64,000 bases of DNA from positions 22,152,518 through 22,216,517 of the forward strand of contig NC_134414.1 in assembly GCF_030867145.1 (NCBI RefSeq), in the 5' to 3' direction. The position numbers and the translations under genes were made by a program. This DNA is from Opisthocomus hoazin (lineage: Eukaryota; Chordata; Aves; Opisthocomiformes; Opisthocomidae). Numbering within the stretch: the stretch's first letter is position 1; the number at the start of each line of letters is the position of its first letter. Below, piece by piece: positions 48,276 through 63,200 of the stretch. The notes under the pieces are model-generated. The model was not told where the DNA came from, did not search any database, and saw only the letters and a program-made list of their open reading frames with translations.

Positions 48276-51200
48276 GTAACAGGAAATGTTGTGAGTGGAG
48301 GAGATACAAACAGTCACTAACCCGGTGTCTCTAACCTAGCAACTTCCTCTTTTGTACAGTAAGGGGAAGCCAAGTAAAACTAACTCTAAAACGATACTTG
48401 CCTATTGAAGACTTCCAGCTCCTGCAATGGAGAATGAACTTTATCCTGTGTTTAAAATACCTGAATGTTATTTATAAGGAAATGTATATGAATGTATAAA
48501 AAATTGATCTCCCATCAGTGCTACCAGAAAAAAAAAAATTATTCTTCAGTTACTAAAAATAAAAAAAAAGAAAGAGAGAAGAAAAAGGTGGTGAACTCTG
48601 TCCAGTTTCCCTAGGCCCAAAGATAAGCCGTCTGCAAGAAGCAGCATGTCACACTTGTGTGACAGCCAGTCTCTTATCTCCTGTGCCAGGGGTTTAATCA
48701 GGGAGTCTGCAGAACTAGAAGCAGAAGATGCCACATATTGTGCTAAAGGCCCTGTAGTAAATTTTGTCCCCAGTGGAGATACACACCCTGCCTTTACATT
48801 TGTATGCTAGTCCCAAACTACGGGGAGAAGCAGTGCTGATGTGCACATTTTTCAGGGTGCTGTCAGCAGGCTGGGTGGCTGGCTTAACATCACCTCACAG
48901 GCACAATCTGCTCTTACCACACAATTTTGACACGGGCAAGTTTACTCCTGGGTAGTTTTCCTTGGAAAGGGCAGAATGTGGCAGAATTTCAGCAGCAGGA
49001 ATTGGAGCTTCCTGACTTCGTAAAACTTGGTGCAAGCCCTGCCCCAGATCAGTCCTTGTCTTCTTTTCTATATGCTTCCTCTTATCCTTTTCAATCACAT
49101 TTTCTTTCCCTGCACTATTGTTAACTTGTCTCCTCTAAATCCAAATAACTGGTGGGATTAGATATGCCAGTCTTTAGCTGGCTCAGATGAGTCCATCCAC
49201 CAGGGTAGAAATCTGGGCTCTGTGACTGCTGACCCAGCTCAGGCCTTTCAGTCGATTCTAACTGGGAAAGGGGAGCATTTTAAAAGCAGTGGATGCTCAT
49301 TCATTATTAGGAGCAAAGTGAGAGGGCTTGGCATCGTTGTAGCAAATACTGTGAAGACGGAAACTGTACTCAATACAAGCATTTTCTTGCACCAGGAATG
49401 AAACCCACAGCACCAAAAAGCAACAAGCAGCAACTTCTCTGCACAGACCATCAGACAGATACCATGCTGGCTTCCCAGGTATAAGCTCTAGAACAAAACT
49501 TTGGGGTGGGAACCCTGTTCCTCTAGGTCTAGGGTAGTCAAGTTACATGATTTCTGAGCATCACTTAGCCAGGATCTGGAGCTTCAGGGGAATCCAGGGA
49601 CCCATCCTCTAAGACTTGAGCTTCACCCTATTTTGTGTCACACAGAGAAACTGGCAAAATGAGTGGATGCTTGTAGGTTGCAGAATATCTTGACCACAGC
49701 TGTCTGGAAGGGGGCTTATGGCAGCGGAAAGTAGTTGGGAATGATACAACCACATTAATTAGATATCCAGAGCTGAAATTTATAGTCCTTCCCTGTGAAA
49801 TCTGCTCCTCTGTGTTATTCTCTGGAAAGCGTGTCCTGATTTCTGAAATATTCCCAAAGGGAGGCTGTGATATGAGTTCATCCCCAGGACGGGTGAGAAG
49901 CGACCCCGCAACTGCATATGACAGCAGCTCCTCGGAGATACTGTCCACCAATTCAGGTACAGTGTGACTGGGAAATATCTTGATGAAGCAGAAATTGGCT
50001 TGGTGCATCTTCTGCTGATGTTGACTCAAGCATTCTCTTCACTTGCAGGTGACTGTGAAAGCAAAGAAAACCAAGGAGCCAATAGCAGGTTTGTTGATGT
50101 GGAGATCTATGCTGTGCAATTTCCCATCAGATCTCAAGGAACTTGAGATCTGGGAGCTTGCTGGGAAAATAACTGTCTTTGGGAGGTGTAGCTTTAGTAG
50201 TGTAAGGCTACTCCACCCTTCAACTCCTTCCACCAGCAGATGGAGATGGAGACAGGTAAAGGCCCTCCAGGACAGGAGCTGGTCTCTCTGCAATGCCCCT
50301 TGGTCTGCGGCGTGCAGTCTGTATCTGAGTTGTTCACACAGTGGCTTGATACTTGTATGTAGGAAGCTGGGACCACTGCAAATGCTTTATGGTAATCGGG
50401 ATATTTGTACAGGACTGGAAGAACTGGTGCAGAAGATACTCCTCTTCCAGGACCCGCAGCCAGAGGCTGGGAGAAATGCATGTGAGTGTCTGAATGCTGC
50501 CCTGAAGTCCTGAGGTGGATGAAGTGAAGATGGCAACAGAGTGGTGGAAGCGGGGCTTGGTGTTGACCTTACAGTATTTATGTCCCTTCCAATAGCTGCC
50601 TGGAGAATCCGTATCTGTCCAATGAAAGACTTCAAACAGAAGAAACAATGACCCTAGAGTTTGTTGCGGTAATGTCAAAAAAATCCAAGTTTCCTGGAGA
50701 GTCATCCAAGATGTGTGTTGCTTTTTACATGCAACCTGGACAATACCAGGAATTTGCTGTTCTGAAGCAAAGGTAAAAATCATACCTAAATGTAACTTAA
50801 TGTCATGTTTTTGGAAAGCATATAGCTTACTCCAAATTTAGGGTCCCAGCCTGAGATTCAGCTCCAGGCAAAGCCACCTAAATCTAGGTGTCTGTAGAAG
50901 TGAGTTACAGTGTTAAGTTTGACTTCTGTAGGTCCTGCGTCAGATCTACCAGATCTGCACAGAGGGCTAAAAGATTATGGAGCTTCTCAGATGCCACCAG
51001 ATGCCTTGCACGAGAGAAAATGGAGTGAATAGAGTCACCTCAGGTCCGGCACAGTTGCAGCACTCAGCGGGAATATCTCTAGATGTGTTTCCCATTCTTT
51101 TTGCAAAGCAGCTGCAACTTTGGCTACAACCAGGGTTGTTCACATCAAGACTTCTTACCAGTTATTCTTATTTCTCTCCTGTCTGACAAACCTTCATGCT

Positions 51201-54200
51201 TTGGTCAGGTTATCAAGTTTTTGTCTGCCATTACAAAGGCCAGAGGCATTTTGCGGAACTTTGCATTTTGAGCATGAATGTTGGTTGCTCATTCTTGCTG
51301 CATGAACTGATCTGTACAGCCAAAGTCCATCTGGGGTTGAACCTGATGGAAGCTCCTTATGGTGTAGTGACTGATTCATGTTCTTCTCTATTCTGTTCTA
51401 GAAAAAAACTGTTCGTGGGCCGTGCAACGATCCCCATTTTCGATCTACAGAGAGGACCAATTTTTTATAAATATGCTATCCTTAAAAATATGCACTCATC
51501 TGACCGTGAAATGAGATTATGTGATTTAGAGCATATTTATGGAATGGACTCCAAGAATGTAGAGAGTCAATTACATCGAGTCATAAACATTCCCAAGGAA
51601 GAGATCAAAGCAGACGGTAAGTGTAGTAATCTCTTCAAAGGTAAAACTGGCAAGAAGGGTGACCAACAAATCCTTGCACACAGCGGACGAATACAACCTC
51701 TCCCTTGTTTTGTTGCACAGTGGGCAGCACCTGCATCCTGCAACAGAAGCACTATTGTGGGGATTTTTGACACATAAGCTTATGGGCTATTTATTTAACA
51801 CAAAAAAATTCTTTATGTAACACAAACACAAACTGTTCTGGAAGGAGTGTTTTTTTTGCTTTCTCCCAGAATAAACTCAGACTTTTTAATGTTGGGTAAG
51901 GGAGAGTGTGTAATGAAGCCTTGAATCGTTTGCATCTACCACCAGGCCTTCCATTGCCATTTTGGAAGGGTGCAGGTGAGCCCGAGGACCAGTGTCAGAT
52001 CTGCCACCCTGCATAGATGTTTTGAATATGCCAGAATTACTCAAAAAGTAGTAGACACCTATTCTTAGGGCAATTGAATCAGCCATGGGCTATGCACACC
52101 AACCCAATCTAAAGTGCAGGTGAGATCTCTAAGGCTGAATTTAAATAAGCATGGTGAGTTTTGTGCATTAGTGGCTCAATTATGGCTCAGCTGGGCTTGG
52201 CATTCATATAAAGCAATTCATATTGTTAGCACAGGGCCACTTTAAGACTCATCCTTAATAGGTTTGAAGGTCCATTCACAAACCCTGATTCCTCCCCAGG
52301 AACATGGACCACTTTTGAAAACATGAAGTGCTACTTTCATGAAAAAGGAAAAAATTCTTTTAAATGCTTGTCTGTCTTCAAATTCTCATCTTCGACAACA
52401 ATACCCCAAAAGTCAGTCAACTGCGGTATCATAGAACTCTTTGCAGATGAATTTCTCATGTCAATCAGGCGCCAGACAAGCTTTCAGAATTTGGAAAGGA
52501 AACTGAAGATCTACAAGGAGACCTTCAAAATCTATCTTGGGGATGCTGCAAAAGGCAAACCTTATTTTCCAGCTGATCTTGCTGAGAAAGTGGTGAGTAT
52601 ACACCAAGCAGCTCCCAGGTAGACAGACCCCTCAAGAGAAATTTCTGCAGGTATCACTAATTCCCTGTAAGGTTCTGCACCACAGCCAGAGGACATCAAA
52701 AGGCTGGACCTCATTTTCATTACTTTTTCCAATTTCTGGGTTGGACCTAAAGACTGATGAGGTCAAAGGATATCTTCTATTGGAATCAAATCCAAATGGT
52801 GTCATTTCTAGAACTAGTTTTGAGACTGGGTCATAGAAAGACTACCCTGGTTTTGAGAATCCTGTATGGAAAATCAGAATTTCACATGTAGTTGTGTTCT
52901 GGCTTCAATGCTTCATTTTAAAGTCCAAAGTTAGATTCCCATTTGGCTAATTTCTCAGCGGTATGAACCAAAGATAGGGTGCAGTTTAAGGTTGCATATA
53001 CCTAAAATAAAATTGGTATATGGAAAAATAACTGGGTGCATACACGCTCAATGTCTTAGCTCCTGTTGTACGTGCTGAGAAGTAGTTAACAGAGTCTTTG
53101 AAGGATTGGAAAGAGAGTCAACCATGCAGTAGGCACCGATATTTAGTCAGAGGAACAGCTTACCAGTCCTTATTGACTGCAATCATGGATTCACTCTGGG
53201 CTGAGTTTGCGTCTTACAGGTATTTCTTTCCTGAGCTGAGTACTACCTGCAGTGTGAACAGGTCCGTCTCAGCAAGCCCCACCCTCAGCTCCCTTTATTA
53301 CCCTCAGAGATCCATCTGCAAGGGACAAAGGGGAGGATGTTTGTCTCATCCTAAGGTGGACCATCTCTTGCCACAGATTGAGTAGGAATCCTGGAGGAAA
53401 GGTTGAAGTCAATATTCTCTTTGCTCATGGAAGTAAAATCCTATCCTGCAGATGCAATAAAAAGGCAAAATCTCCATGGCTGCAGTAGACCACTGATGTC
53501 CATTGCTATTGCAGCATGGCTTTTGTCTGACATGGTACTAGGTCTGGCTGGGATGGAGTTAACTTTCTTCATAGCATGTGGTGCTATGTCTTGCATTTGT
53601 GGCTAGAACAGTGTTGATAAATGAATGTTTTGGCTGTTGCTGAACAGTGCTTGTACAACATCAAGGCTTTCTCTCTCCCCCTGCTCCCCACAGTGAGCAT
53701 GCTGGTGGTGGATAAGAGTTTGGGAAAGGACATAGCCAGTACAGCTGACACAAATTGACCAAAGGAATATTCCATACCATATGATGTTGTCCTCAGAATA
53801 ATAGCTCAGAGAAATGAGGAGGAAGGAGGGATGTTTGCAGGTATGGCAACATCATAAGACGAATGTTAAACATGCTGAGGCCCTGCCACTCAGGAAGGGG
53901 CTGGACATCTGCCTGACAGTGAGAAGTAGTGTATGAATTTTTCTTTTTGCTTTGTTTACATGCACAGCTATTGCTTTCCCTATTTAACTGTCATTATGTC
54001 AATTTTTGGGTCTGTTTTCCTTCTGTTTTCATCCCAGCCCACAGGAGAAGAGATTAAGTGAGAAGCCTGGTGGGTGTCTGGCTGTTGGTCAGGCTCAACC
54101 CACCAGTGCTGTTTAATGGAACCCTTGTTTGAGCTGAGGTGCCACATCCACCTGGCATTCTCTGGGGCTTGCCTCAAAAGGAGTCAGCAGGGTATATCCG

Positions 54201-57200
54201 GAAGAGGACTGAGTACCTTGGTTACAAATGGTTAGGTGGGGATGTTGTCTTACATTGTGGATGTATCCTAAGAGGTTACACATAGTGGAAAGCCTGAAAT
54301 ACACCTCGGCTACACAATATGCAGAGCAATGCCTTGTAAGTAATCTGTAGGGAAATCCCAGTGAGAGGAGCTGAGTCATAGGTGCTGCATCTCTGTTTAG
54401 GTGAAAGTTTGTTTTCTGCCCTTTGGGTTTCTCAGTCATGGTGTCATACTCCTATAACAAGCTAGGCCACTCAGACAATCACCTTTACTCCTTTTGACTT
54501 CCTTTGATTCCACAGCCCAGATGGAAAATTGAAGATCTGTTTACCTATACTTCACCTGTGGTAGGGCTTGAGCGTCCTAGAATGGGCAGCCAGTAGAGTT
54601 CTGGTGCCAGTCTGCATTCAGCACATAAGAACTGCTTGGTAAACTTATGAGAGCCAGGAAAATATTCTCCCTGGGGTAGTGCCATTGAGACAAAATGGAA
54701 GCTAAGAAACTTGTTAGTTGTTGCAAAGACAGGAACCTGTCTTTAAGTAAGTGGCCTAACTGAAAGGCTTTTGCCTCCAAATAATGATTCTTAGCAATTT
54801 CCATCTTCCATCCTCCTTCCTGAATCCTTCCCAGCTCCTCAAGTAAAGTTGTCTTGTCTATCTTTGTGAAACTCCCCTTCCTTATTCTCTTTGTCCAGTT
54901 GTATGACAACATAATAAAGTTCATGGACAAGATCATTGGATACCTGGAGACAGAGGAACATAAAGATTATGGGCTCCTTTTTGCCTTGCACACCTCATTT
55001 TGTTATAACATCTCACTAAGCAAAGACATAATCGTCAAGGCTGAAAAACTCTTCCAGGCCATTGGACCAGTTCAAGGCAAATTCAAGCATCTGAGAGGAA
55101 AGAGGTAATTAAAAGGCCTACAAAGTTGATCAGGGCTACAAAGATGATTTTAGGAGCCTGGAGCATCTCTCCTATGAGGAAAGGCTGAGGGAGCTGGGCT
55201 TGTTTAGCCTGAAGAAGAGAAGGCTGAGAGGGGACCTTATAAATGCTTATAAACATCTTAAGGGTGGGTGTCAGGAGGATGGGGCCACATCCTTCTCAGT
55301 GGTGCCCAGTGACAGGACAAGAGGCAATGGGCACAAACTGAAGCATAGGAAGTTCCGTCTGAACATGAGGAACAATTTCTTCACTTTGAGGGTGACTGAG
55401 CACTGGAACAGGTTGCCCAGGGAGGTTGTGGATTCTCTTTCTCTGGAGATATTCAAGACCTGCCTGGACAAGGTCCTGTGCAGCCTGCTGTAGGTGACCC
55501 TGCTTTGGCAGGGGGGGTGGACTAGATGACCCACAGAGGTCCCTTCCAACTCCTAACATTCTGTGATTCTGTGATTCTGTGAAAAGTGTGATCCTACTTT
55601 CTTGAGTTACAGATCCTTCTGTGGTCATTCAGTTCATTGGGCCATTTTCTCTATGGAGCAATTGTATGAAGATAGAGGTGGAATGGGGTCCCCCAGTACT
55701 CTTTCCCCTTCACTTCAAAGTTTACTAGCTGTATTTCTGCCACTGGCTGCCATAACCTGTGCAGCCTTTCCCCTCTGCCAGGTCTCCAATGGAAGGAGAG
55801 ACAAAGGTCCTATTTTTGGCAGGGATTGGTGTGAGATTCAGACCCTTACATTTATGCACCTGTGCAGGTGTCTGGGCTTCTGTAATAATATTTGGAGATC
55901 CAAGACTCAGCTGGGCATCAGTGTCATTTCAGATGCCATGTGCTATCTCACCAAGCCTCCTGCTGACAATTTGAAAGGATTAATGTCTCCCAGAAGTTCT
56001 GGTTCATATTTGAAAGCCCTGCAGGTCTGTCTTGGATGTCCCAGTCATCTCAAAGAGAGTAAGACACTTTTGTGTAGACAGCTGATTTGAGCCCTACAAA
56101 AATGCATACATTGCACCACAAACTCAGATTAATGTATTCTGTCATGCTGTTTTGATATAAACTATAGCATTTGAGTTATTTTTCTTTTGATTTTCCTTTG
56201 CTACATAAAACTTATGGAGGGAGATTCTTTGGGGAAAACTGGGGTGAGATTCATTTGTTGTACATGGATGTCTGATGATAAGGTCTCTAAATCCAAGATC
56301 TCGCTCTCTCACACACCCTCTTGCATCTAAATGTTGGCAAGATGAATGCCATCGGGTGGAGGGGAAAGCACACAGCTCCCACTGCTATCCCAGGAGGTGG
56401 TTTTGGGAGCTCTGACCACTGATCGAGTTTTTTTGAGGTTCTGTTTCTTTTCAGCAATTATGTTTCAGTTGTGAAGGAAATGTGCTTTAGTAATAAAGGC
56501 AACACCTTGTGGATCTGGCTGATTCCACTGCTGTACGCAATCACAGAGGAGATGGAGGACCCCCTTTTTCCAGAAACCATTCCCTTGCAAGACTTGTTGC
56601 AGCTGAGAAATAATGAGGAGAACCAGAGGTAGGTTTGAAAGGCAGAGATCGTCAAGTCTGGGTCAGGAAAATAAGCTGTTGTACTGTTAGAATAATATTT
56701 TATTGCTTTTGCTTGTGGCCTTCCAACCACGAGAAACACTGTGTTTCTTTCCTGGGATGAAAGCCACTGCCTTTGTCATGCATGCTACTCCTGCCCTAGT
56801 CTCTAACTAGGAGAAGAGGATGCTCTTGAAGGTGAATTGAAGGAAGGGGAAGACTGAGCTGAGGACTGTACAGTCTCATTCAGCTAGACTGTTGGGAGTG
56901 GCCTCAGGGAGAGAACTACCCCTAGATCCTCATTTGGGCACTGTTTCACAGGGAGGAAGGTGGACTCACTCCAAAATCTCCTGTCTGCAGGGAAAGTGGA
57001 CAAGAAGCAAAGGCATGTATGTGCACTCACACAAGATGGTGTCTCCTGGGTTGAAAGTCTCAAACAGAATTTCTTCTTTAAAAGCCTCAAAAATATGTCT
57101 TACTGTGTAAATTCACTTGCTGTAAAATCCCAGATAACCCATTCAGTGTCCAGCTACTTCTTCTTTAAGTTCAGTGCCATGTTTGCCAGCCACAGGAGCA

Positions 57201-60200
57201 CATAAGATGGCTTAAAGTGCCTCCTGATGCTCCAAAGTACATCTGCTGTTGATGGTCCATTTTCACAGGAAAGTCCTGGCGATGATAGAGATTCACAAGT
57301 CATTCATTGAAAGCTGCTCTCCACTGGCAAAGACAGTCTTAGAGATGCTGGCACTGAAGAATTTCACCAAGGACTGTGTGCTCCAAATCAGGCTTCCACC
57401 TCAGCTCCTCCTGCAGACTGTGTTCCAACGCATCGTTCAAGTCATCTGTAAACCATCCCATGTGCATGTAAGGCAATCAGACAATACATTCAGTAACCAA
57501 TCAACGTATTGTTAGTGTTTCTTTCCTAGGTTATGGAAAGTTGTGCAGTTTTGCACAGGTGAGACAGAAGTCTCCCTGGCTCCTGAAGAAATTTTCAAAA
57601 AATCCAAAGGGGGTGAATCATAGGAACCTGGAGTGAGAGCTCAATACCCATGTTCTGAGAGTAGTGGCAAAAGAGAAATGGAAAAGGGATCTCATTGGTT
57701 TTTGCCCTGGTTGGAAAATGACTAGCAAATGCTGTGTTGAGTGAATTCTAATTAGAATCTTGAAGCAATTTTTATATCCTGTCTGCAAAAGCAGTACCCA
57801 AAATGCACACTGTGAGGATCAAGCAATTGGAACTTTGTTTAAAGATTGAAAGGATGAAAGAAGGAAGTTAAAGTTCTGACTTGCTTTTCTGGGGGAGTGA
57901 TTATTTTTAATTCAAAATTGGTCTTTTTTGTGGGAATCTACTTTCTGTCTTTCCCACTGGACTGTTGTAGACTCTGAGGCGCTGGAGAGGAATTCCACTT
58001 AAAATCTGCTTCTTGGTGGTTATTATAGGGTTTAGCCCCAACACAATCTGATTTGTACTTAAAAATACTTGAGCTAAGCCCTCCCACACCATCCTCTGAA
58101 TTCCAGAGATCTTGGAGACAGCTGGCTTCTGTGGGATTTCAAGTGTTTGTTTTAATAGGAGCTAGATCTGCATTTCCATCTGGAAGTGGTAGGGTTTTTC
58201 TTAATCACATATTAGCAGAAAAAAATTCTCTGAAGATTTCACACTTACCAGTTTCCGGAGGAGACTGCCTCAGCTCTAGGAAAGGATGTGCTTTCACAAT
58301 TGTTTTCAGTTTATGTTTTGTTTTGTTTTGTTTTTCCTGCTCAGGAAAAGGATTTGAACGGAGTTTTTAACAACATTGCTCACAGGATGGAATTATGGTT
58401 CAAGGACTTGTAAGTGCTAACCTTTTGAGAGGAGAAATACTAAGACAGCTCTGTGGAGGAGGTGGGAAGGAATGGCTAGACTTGAAGTTGAGCAGAACAA
58501 GGGACATTGTAGTAATTTTCCTTGTTAGTTGTATGTCATAATCCTTTCAACCCCTCTGGGGCTGAGGAGTATCATGTGGGAAGGAGGTCCATGTGGGAAT
58601 CTGTCCTGTCAGACAGTCTACATCCATCTCATGTTGCAGGATTCAGCTCCAAATGCAGACCCAGAAGTGTCTCTTGTTAGCTGACATTGCAAAGCGTTGT
58701 CCAGCAAATGAAGGTCACTTGAGCTCAAGGGTGTGTTGACTGTTTTTTAAATGCTATTGTTAGAATAAGGACAAGAGGTGTACAGTGTTTTTCTGTGTCC
58801 ACAGGAGCCTGCCGAGGGACATGGAGCAGTTGACAAAGCCCGCCAACACGGAGGATGTCTTGCTGTGTCTGAATTTAACATATGCATTGCTTTCATTTTC
58901 CTTAAAGCATTGGCATGCAGTACCATTTAGCTTGATAATGTCACTGCTACAAATACTTCAAGTGTTTGCTGCAAAATCAGATGTATTGCAAGCAAATCAG
59001 GTAAAAAATAACACCCATAGCTTTCATGAAGACATATACCCTTACTTTTTTAGCTGAGAAGGGCCAGGAGTTCATGTTTGCTTCACTGAAACATGGCCAA
59101 CTACAGGAGAGACAGCAGAGCATGTAGCTACCTTTTTCAGTTATTTATTCTAAGCGTGTCAGAACTCATGCTGGGGTTTGCATGGACAAAGAGGTGCAAA
59201 CAAAGCTGGTAGCATCTCAGAGTGTGTCAGCCATTTTTCTTCTTCGAGGCACTTGATAGCTGTGGAAAGGACTTTGTTTTCACTCTGCGCACAGCAGTTA
59301 ATTATCAAAAGCCAGCGGGAAAATCTGGCTCTCCTTGCCAATTCTCTCCTTTTTTTATTTCCCAAGGAATTTCGGCAGATTGTGTCAGAAAGATTCAGTG
59401 AGTTTGCAGGTTACATAAAGGAGTGGCTGGAAAAATCTTTGCCCAGGCCACCCATGGAAAACAGACACTTCCTGGAAAACATCAAGGTGAGTAGCAACCA
59501 CCCACCCTGGAAGGTCTGTCTGTACCTTGAGGCCCAGTTGACCAGCTTTGCTTTTCTGCCATAGGTGTGGCACAAGCTGTTCTTGTTTGAGATCCTCTGT
59601 GTGGAATGGACTCAGAAATGGCAAAGCCTGATATACGACATGGTTGAAAGGTGGCTGAAGAAAGTAAGTTATGGTTATTTAACTCCAAGTAGGGTGGTGA
59701 TGCTCAGACTTCTCCTGCCTTCAGGATGTTCTGTTTTGTCACAGTCAGTGTTTGGATGATGGGAGCTGAAGCAGCCAGCTCCTTGGTAGTATAGAGGGGC
59801 ATAAGTCCTACCCCACTGTAAGAACCCAATGATATTGACAAGGCCTCAGAAAGCAACTGCAGCTTAAACATTTCCTTACTCCAGGCAGATGGCAGAAAAC
59901 TTCTGGACTTCTACTTGGAATTCATGCAAAAGGACGAGTTGTGGAATGCAGATCTGGAGAACTGCTTTACAAACTGTGTCATTCAAAAGATTAAATGCCT
60001 TGAGAAAAGTGAGGTACAGATTTTCTGTCTAAATGCCACCATCCCCTCCGGCACAGCTGGGAGTTTCTATCTCCTGCCACACCAAGCTGACCCACTCTGC
60101 TAGCTGTGCTTATTTGGCCTGTGCTGAGTGAGCGGGAAAGGAATTTTGTGTAAAAGTACAGGTTTTGCAAAGCCTATTGACAAATAAGAGGAGAAATTTC

Positions 60201-63200
60201 TTGTCCTTACAGGACCCCATGTTAGGAAAAATGATTTCCAAAGTCCTCAAGACTGACAGGTCAACTGTTGGAAAAGTGCTTTCTGCTGTTGTTGAGAAAA
60301 TATTCTCAGACAAGATGAGCATACTGGAAAAAGCAGACAGCTTTGTTGAGAGCACGGGCCCAGTTCTTGCAGAGGTGCTCAGCAGTTCTGTGATCTATGA
60401 CCTCCTCTCCGCTATCAGTGAGTTTCCCACAGAGTGGCTTTTTTTAAATTCTTGTTTTGGAAGCAAGCTTTGATGGGCTGTGAAAGCTAAGCAACCTCTG
60501 ACACACACATCACTAAAATCCCTCACCAGACAAAAGTTCAGACTAGGAGCTGGGTGAAGCTTGCAATCAAATGCTTTCTTTCGCTAGAAGGCAATATGAC
60601 GTTTCACCAGCTCTGTTCAAAGGTCTGCCAAGTTTGTATTCAACACAATATGGGAGAGACAAAATGTTCACATATCCTGGAAAACTGATGTTTCATTTCA
60701 GAAACTAAGAAGAATCTAAATTTCTTTTTCCAATTGAAATGGTGTTTTGTTGCACATTCATGGGAGGTGTTTCATTTTTTTAAATTAAGAATATTAAAAA
60801 ATATTCGTCTCTAAAATAAAAAAAATAACAGAAACACTAGTTGTGAAACACCCCAGAGGTTTGTATCCTGCGTGAAGGGGGATTATAACCAATACTAGGC
60901 CAGAGTTCTCTGAAGATACATTTTGCTTTTAATGTACCTGAAACAACTGCAAAATGCTATTTTACATTGACTGGGAACAAAGCAATATTTTTCCCATATG
61001 CTGGTGCTGGCCACTTAATTGGAAAACAGTCAAATCTGTGCAGTCCAAGAAGGCGGCTGTAACAGATCCCCTTGCTATGCATGGCTTAGAGGCAGGGCAC
61101 TGTGAAGCTGCTAACCATACCTGATGATGTATATCAAAAAGAAATCCAGTGGGAAAACTGCTGCTCTTGAACATACTGCTCTATCACTAGATTTTATTTA
61201 TTTTACAGAAAAATCAGAGCACAAGCATCAGAATAAGATCAAGGACAAAGCAAAACTCCTGCTTTCCCAGTTTTCCAGTTTCTTCTGTTTTTTGAGGCAC
61301 GGAGTTTTCTCAGGAGACATCCCCTGCAGCATACTGCCCATCATCTTTCAGCATGAAGAGCTATTTAGGAATATAGTGTGCCTCTGCGGTAAGCTCACAG
61401 TTTCCAAATGTATTTCCTGAAATGGTAGTTCCATGTGGTATGTTCTGCTATGCAATGGGGCAAATGGAAAACATATCTATTGGAAAGGTATCTAAAGTAC
61501 AAAGAAAACCAAAAATTTTCAGCAAGACAACAAACACAAAGGCAAAAAATATAAAAGTTGAATACAGGCAATATTTTCAAGCTCTGTTAACACTAGGATG
61601 GACAGAAAACTATACCCTTCTTCTGTACAATGGATAGCAATTAAAATATTGCAGTGTTCTTGTGATTTATTTTTAGAATTGCATTTCTGTTGTCAGAATC
61701 ATAGAATTATAGTATGTTTTGGGTTGGAAGGGACCTTTAAAGGTCACCTAGTCCAAACCCCCTGCAATGAGATGTCTTCAAGTACATGAGGTTGCTCAGA
61801 GCCCCATCCAACCTGACCTTGAATGTTTCCAGGGATGAGACATTCACAACTTCTCTGGGCAACCTGTTCCACTGTTTCACCACCCTCTTTATAAGAAATT
61901 TCATCATTATACCTAGCCTAAGTCTGCTCTCTTTTAGTTTAAAACCGTTACCGCTTGTCCTATTGCAACAGGCCCTACTATAAAGTTTGTCCCCATCTTT
62001 CTTATAAGCCCCCTTCAGCTACTGAAAGGCTGCCATAAGGTCTCCCTGGAGCTTTCTCCTCTCCAGGCTGAACAGCCTTTCCTCATAGAAGAGGTTTTCC
62101 AGCCCTCTGACCATTTTTGTGCCCTCCTCTGGACCCACTCCAACAGCTACATGTCTTTCTCGAGCTGGGGGCTCCAGAGCTTGGACGCAGGACTCCAGGT
62201 GGGGTCTACCAGAGCAGAGCAGAGTAGAGGGCAGCATCCACTCCCTTGACCTGCTGGCCATGCTGCTTTTGATGCAGCCCAGGATACAGTTGCCCTTCTG
62301 GGTTGCAAGCACACACTGTTGGTTCATGTACAGGTTTTCATCCACCGGTACCCCCCAGTCCAAGGGCTGCTCTCAATCCCTTCAACCTCCAGCCTGTATT
62401 GATAGCGAGGGTTGCCCTGACCCAGGTACAGGACCTTGCACTTGGCCTTGTTGAACCTCATGAGGTTCGTATGAGCCCACCTCTGAAGCCTGTCTAGGTC
62501 CGTTTGGATGGCATCCCGTCCTTCAGGCGTGTCAACTGCACCACTCAGCTTAGTTTAGTGTTTTGATTTTTGTTTTTCTGTTGCAATTTATGCTGGTTAT
62601 AGAACAACCTTCAAGGTCACAGGCCAGTTGCAAAATCCATCTGTATTTTACAAAAACCTGGAAGAAAGTTCTCTCAGATTCTTCTGCAATAATAAACTTC
62701 ATCCTTGTGTCTCAGAGTGTTTTAGACTTTTGCAGTGATCACATCAGAATGGCTCTGGGATGGTACTACTGCTTTTAGATCCAGTGACACAGCCTTTGTG
62801 CAAATCCAAGCATATGTTTTCTAACAGCAGTGGTTATTTTTTCAGTAGCTCTTCTCCTTCTCCAAGTGATTTTCTCAAAAATCCTTTATACCTGAAGTCT
62901 GAGCTTGGGTTTTTTGTTTCTTTCCCAGATTCCTCTGTCTCCAGCTGTATAGCAACAGTGCTGAAAGTCAGAAGGCAGGAATATGAGCAACTGGAAGAGC
63001 AGAAGAAACAGAGATGCTCATTTCTGCATTTATGTAGCAGCATAGAGGGTGTGATAAGAGGTACCATCCATTCTATTTGAGAGGATGGGATTGCCTATGT
63101 GGTTCTTCAAGGGGGAACTAACTCTTAAAACAAATAGCTAGAAGGAAATCCTTCAGGAAATGGTGCTGCATGACTGTCTAGTGGCAAGCAGTAGCTGGGA

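Noticed and set aside
56960..57205. Extra RNF213-like exon in the intron between exons 8 and 9
   Set aside because: The reading vaguely resembles the missing stalk segment, but no acceptor/donor pair gives the 2-to-2 phase that the neighbours need.
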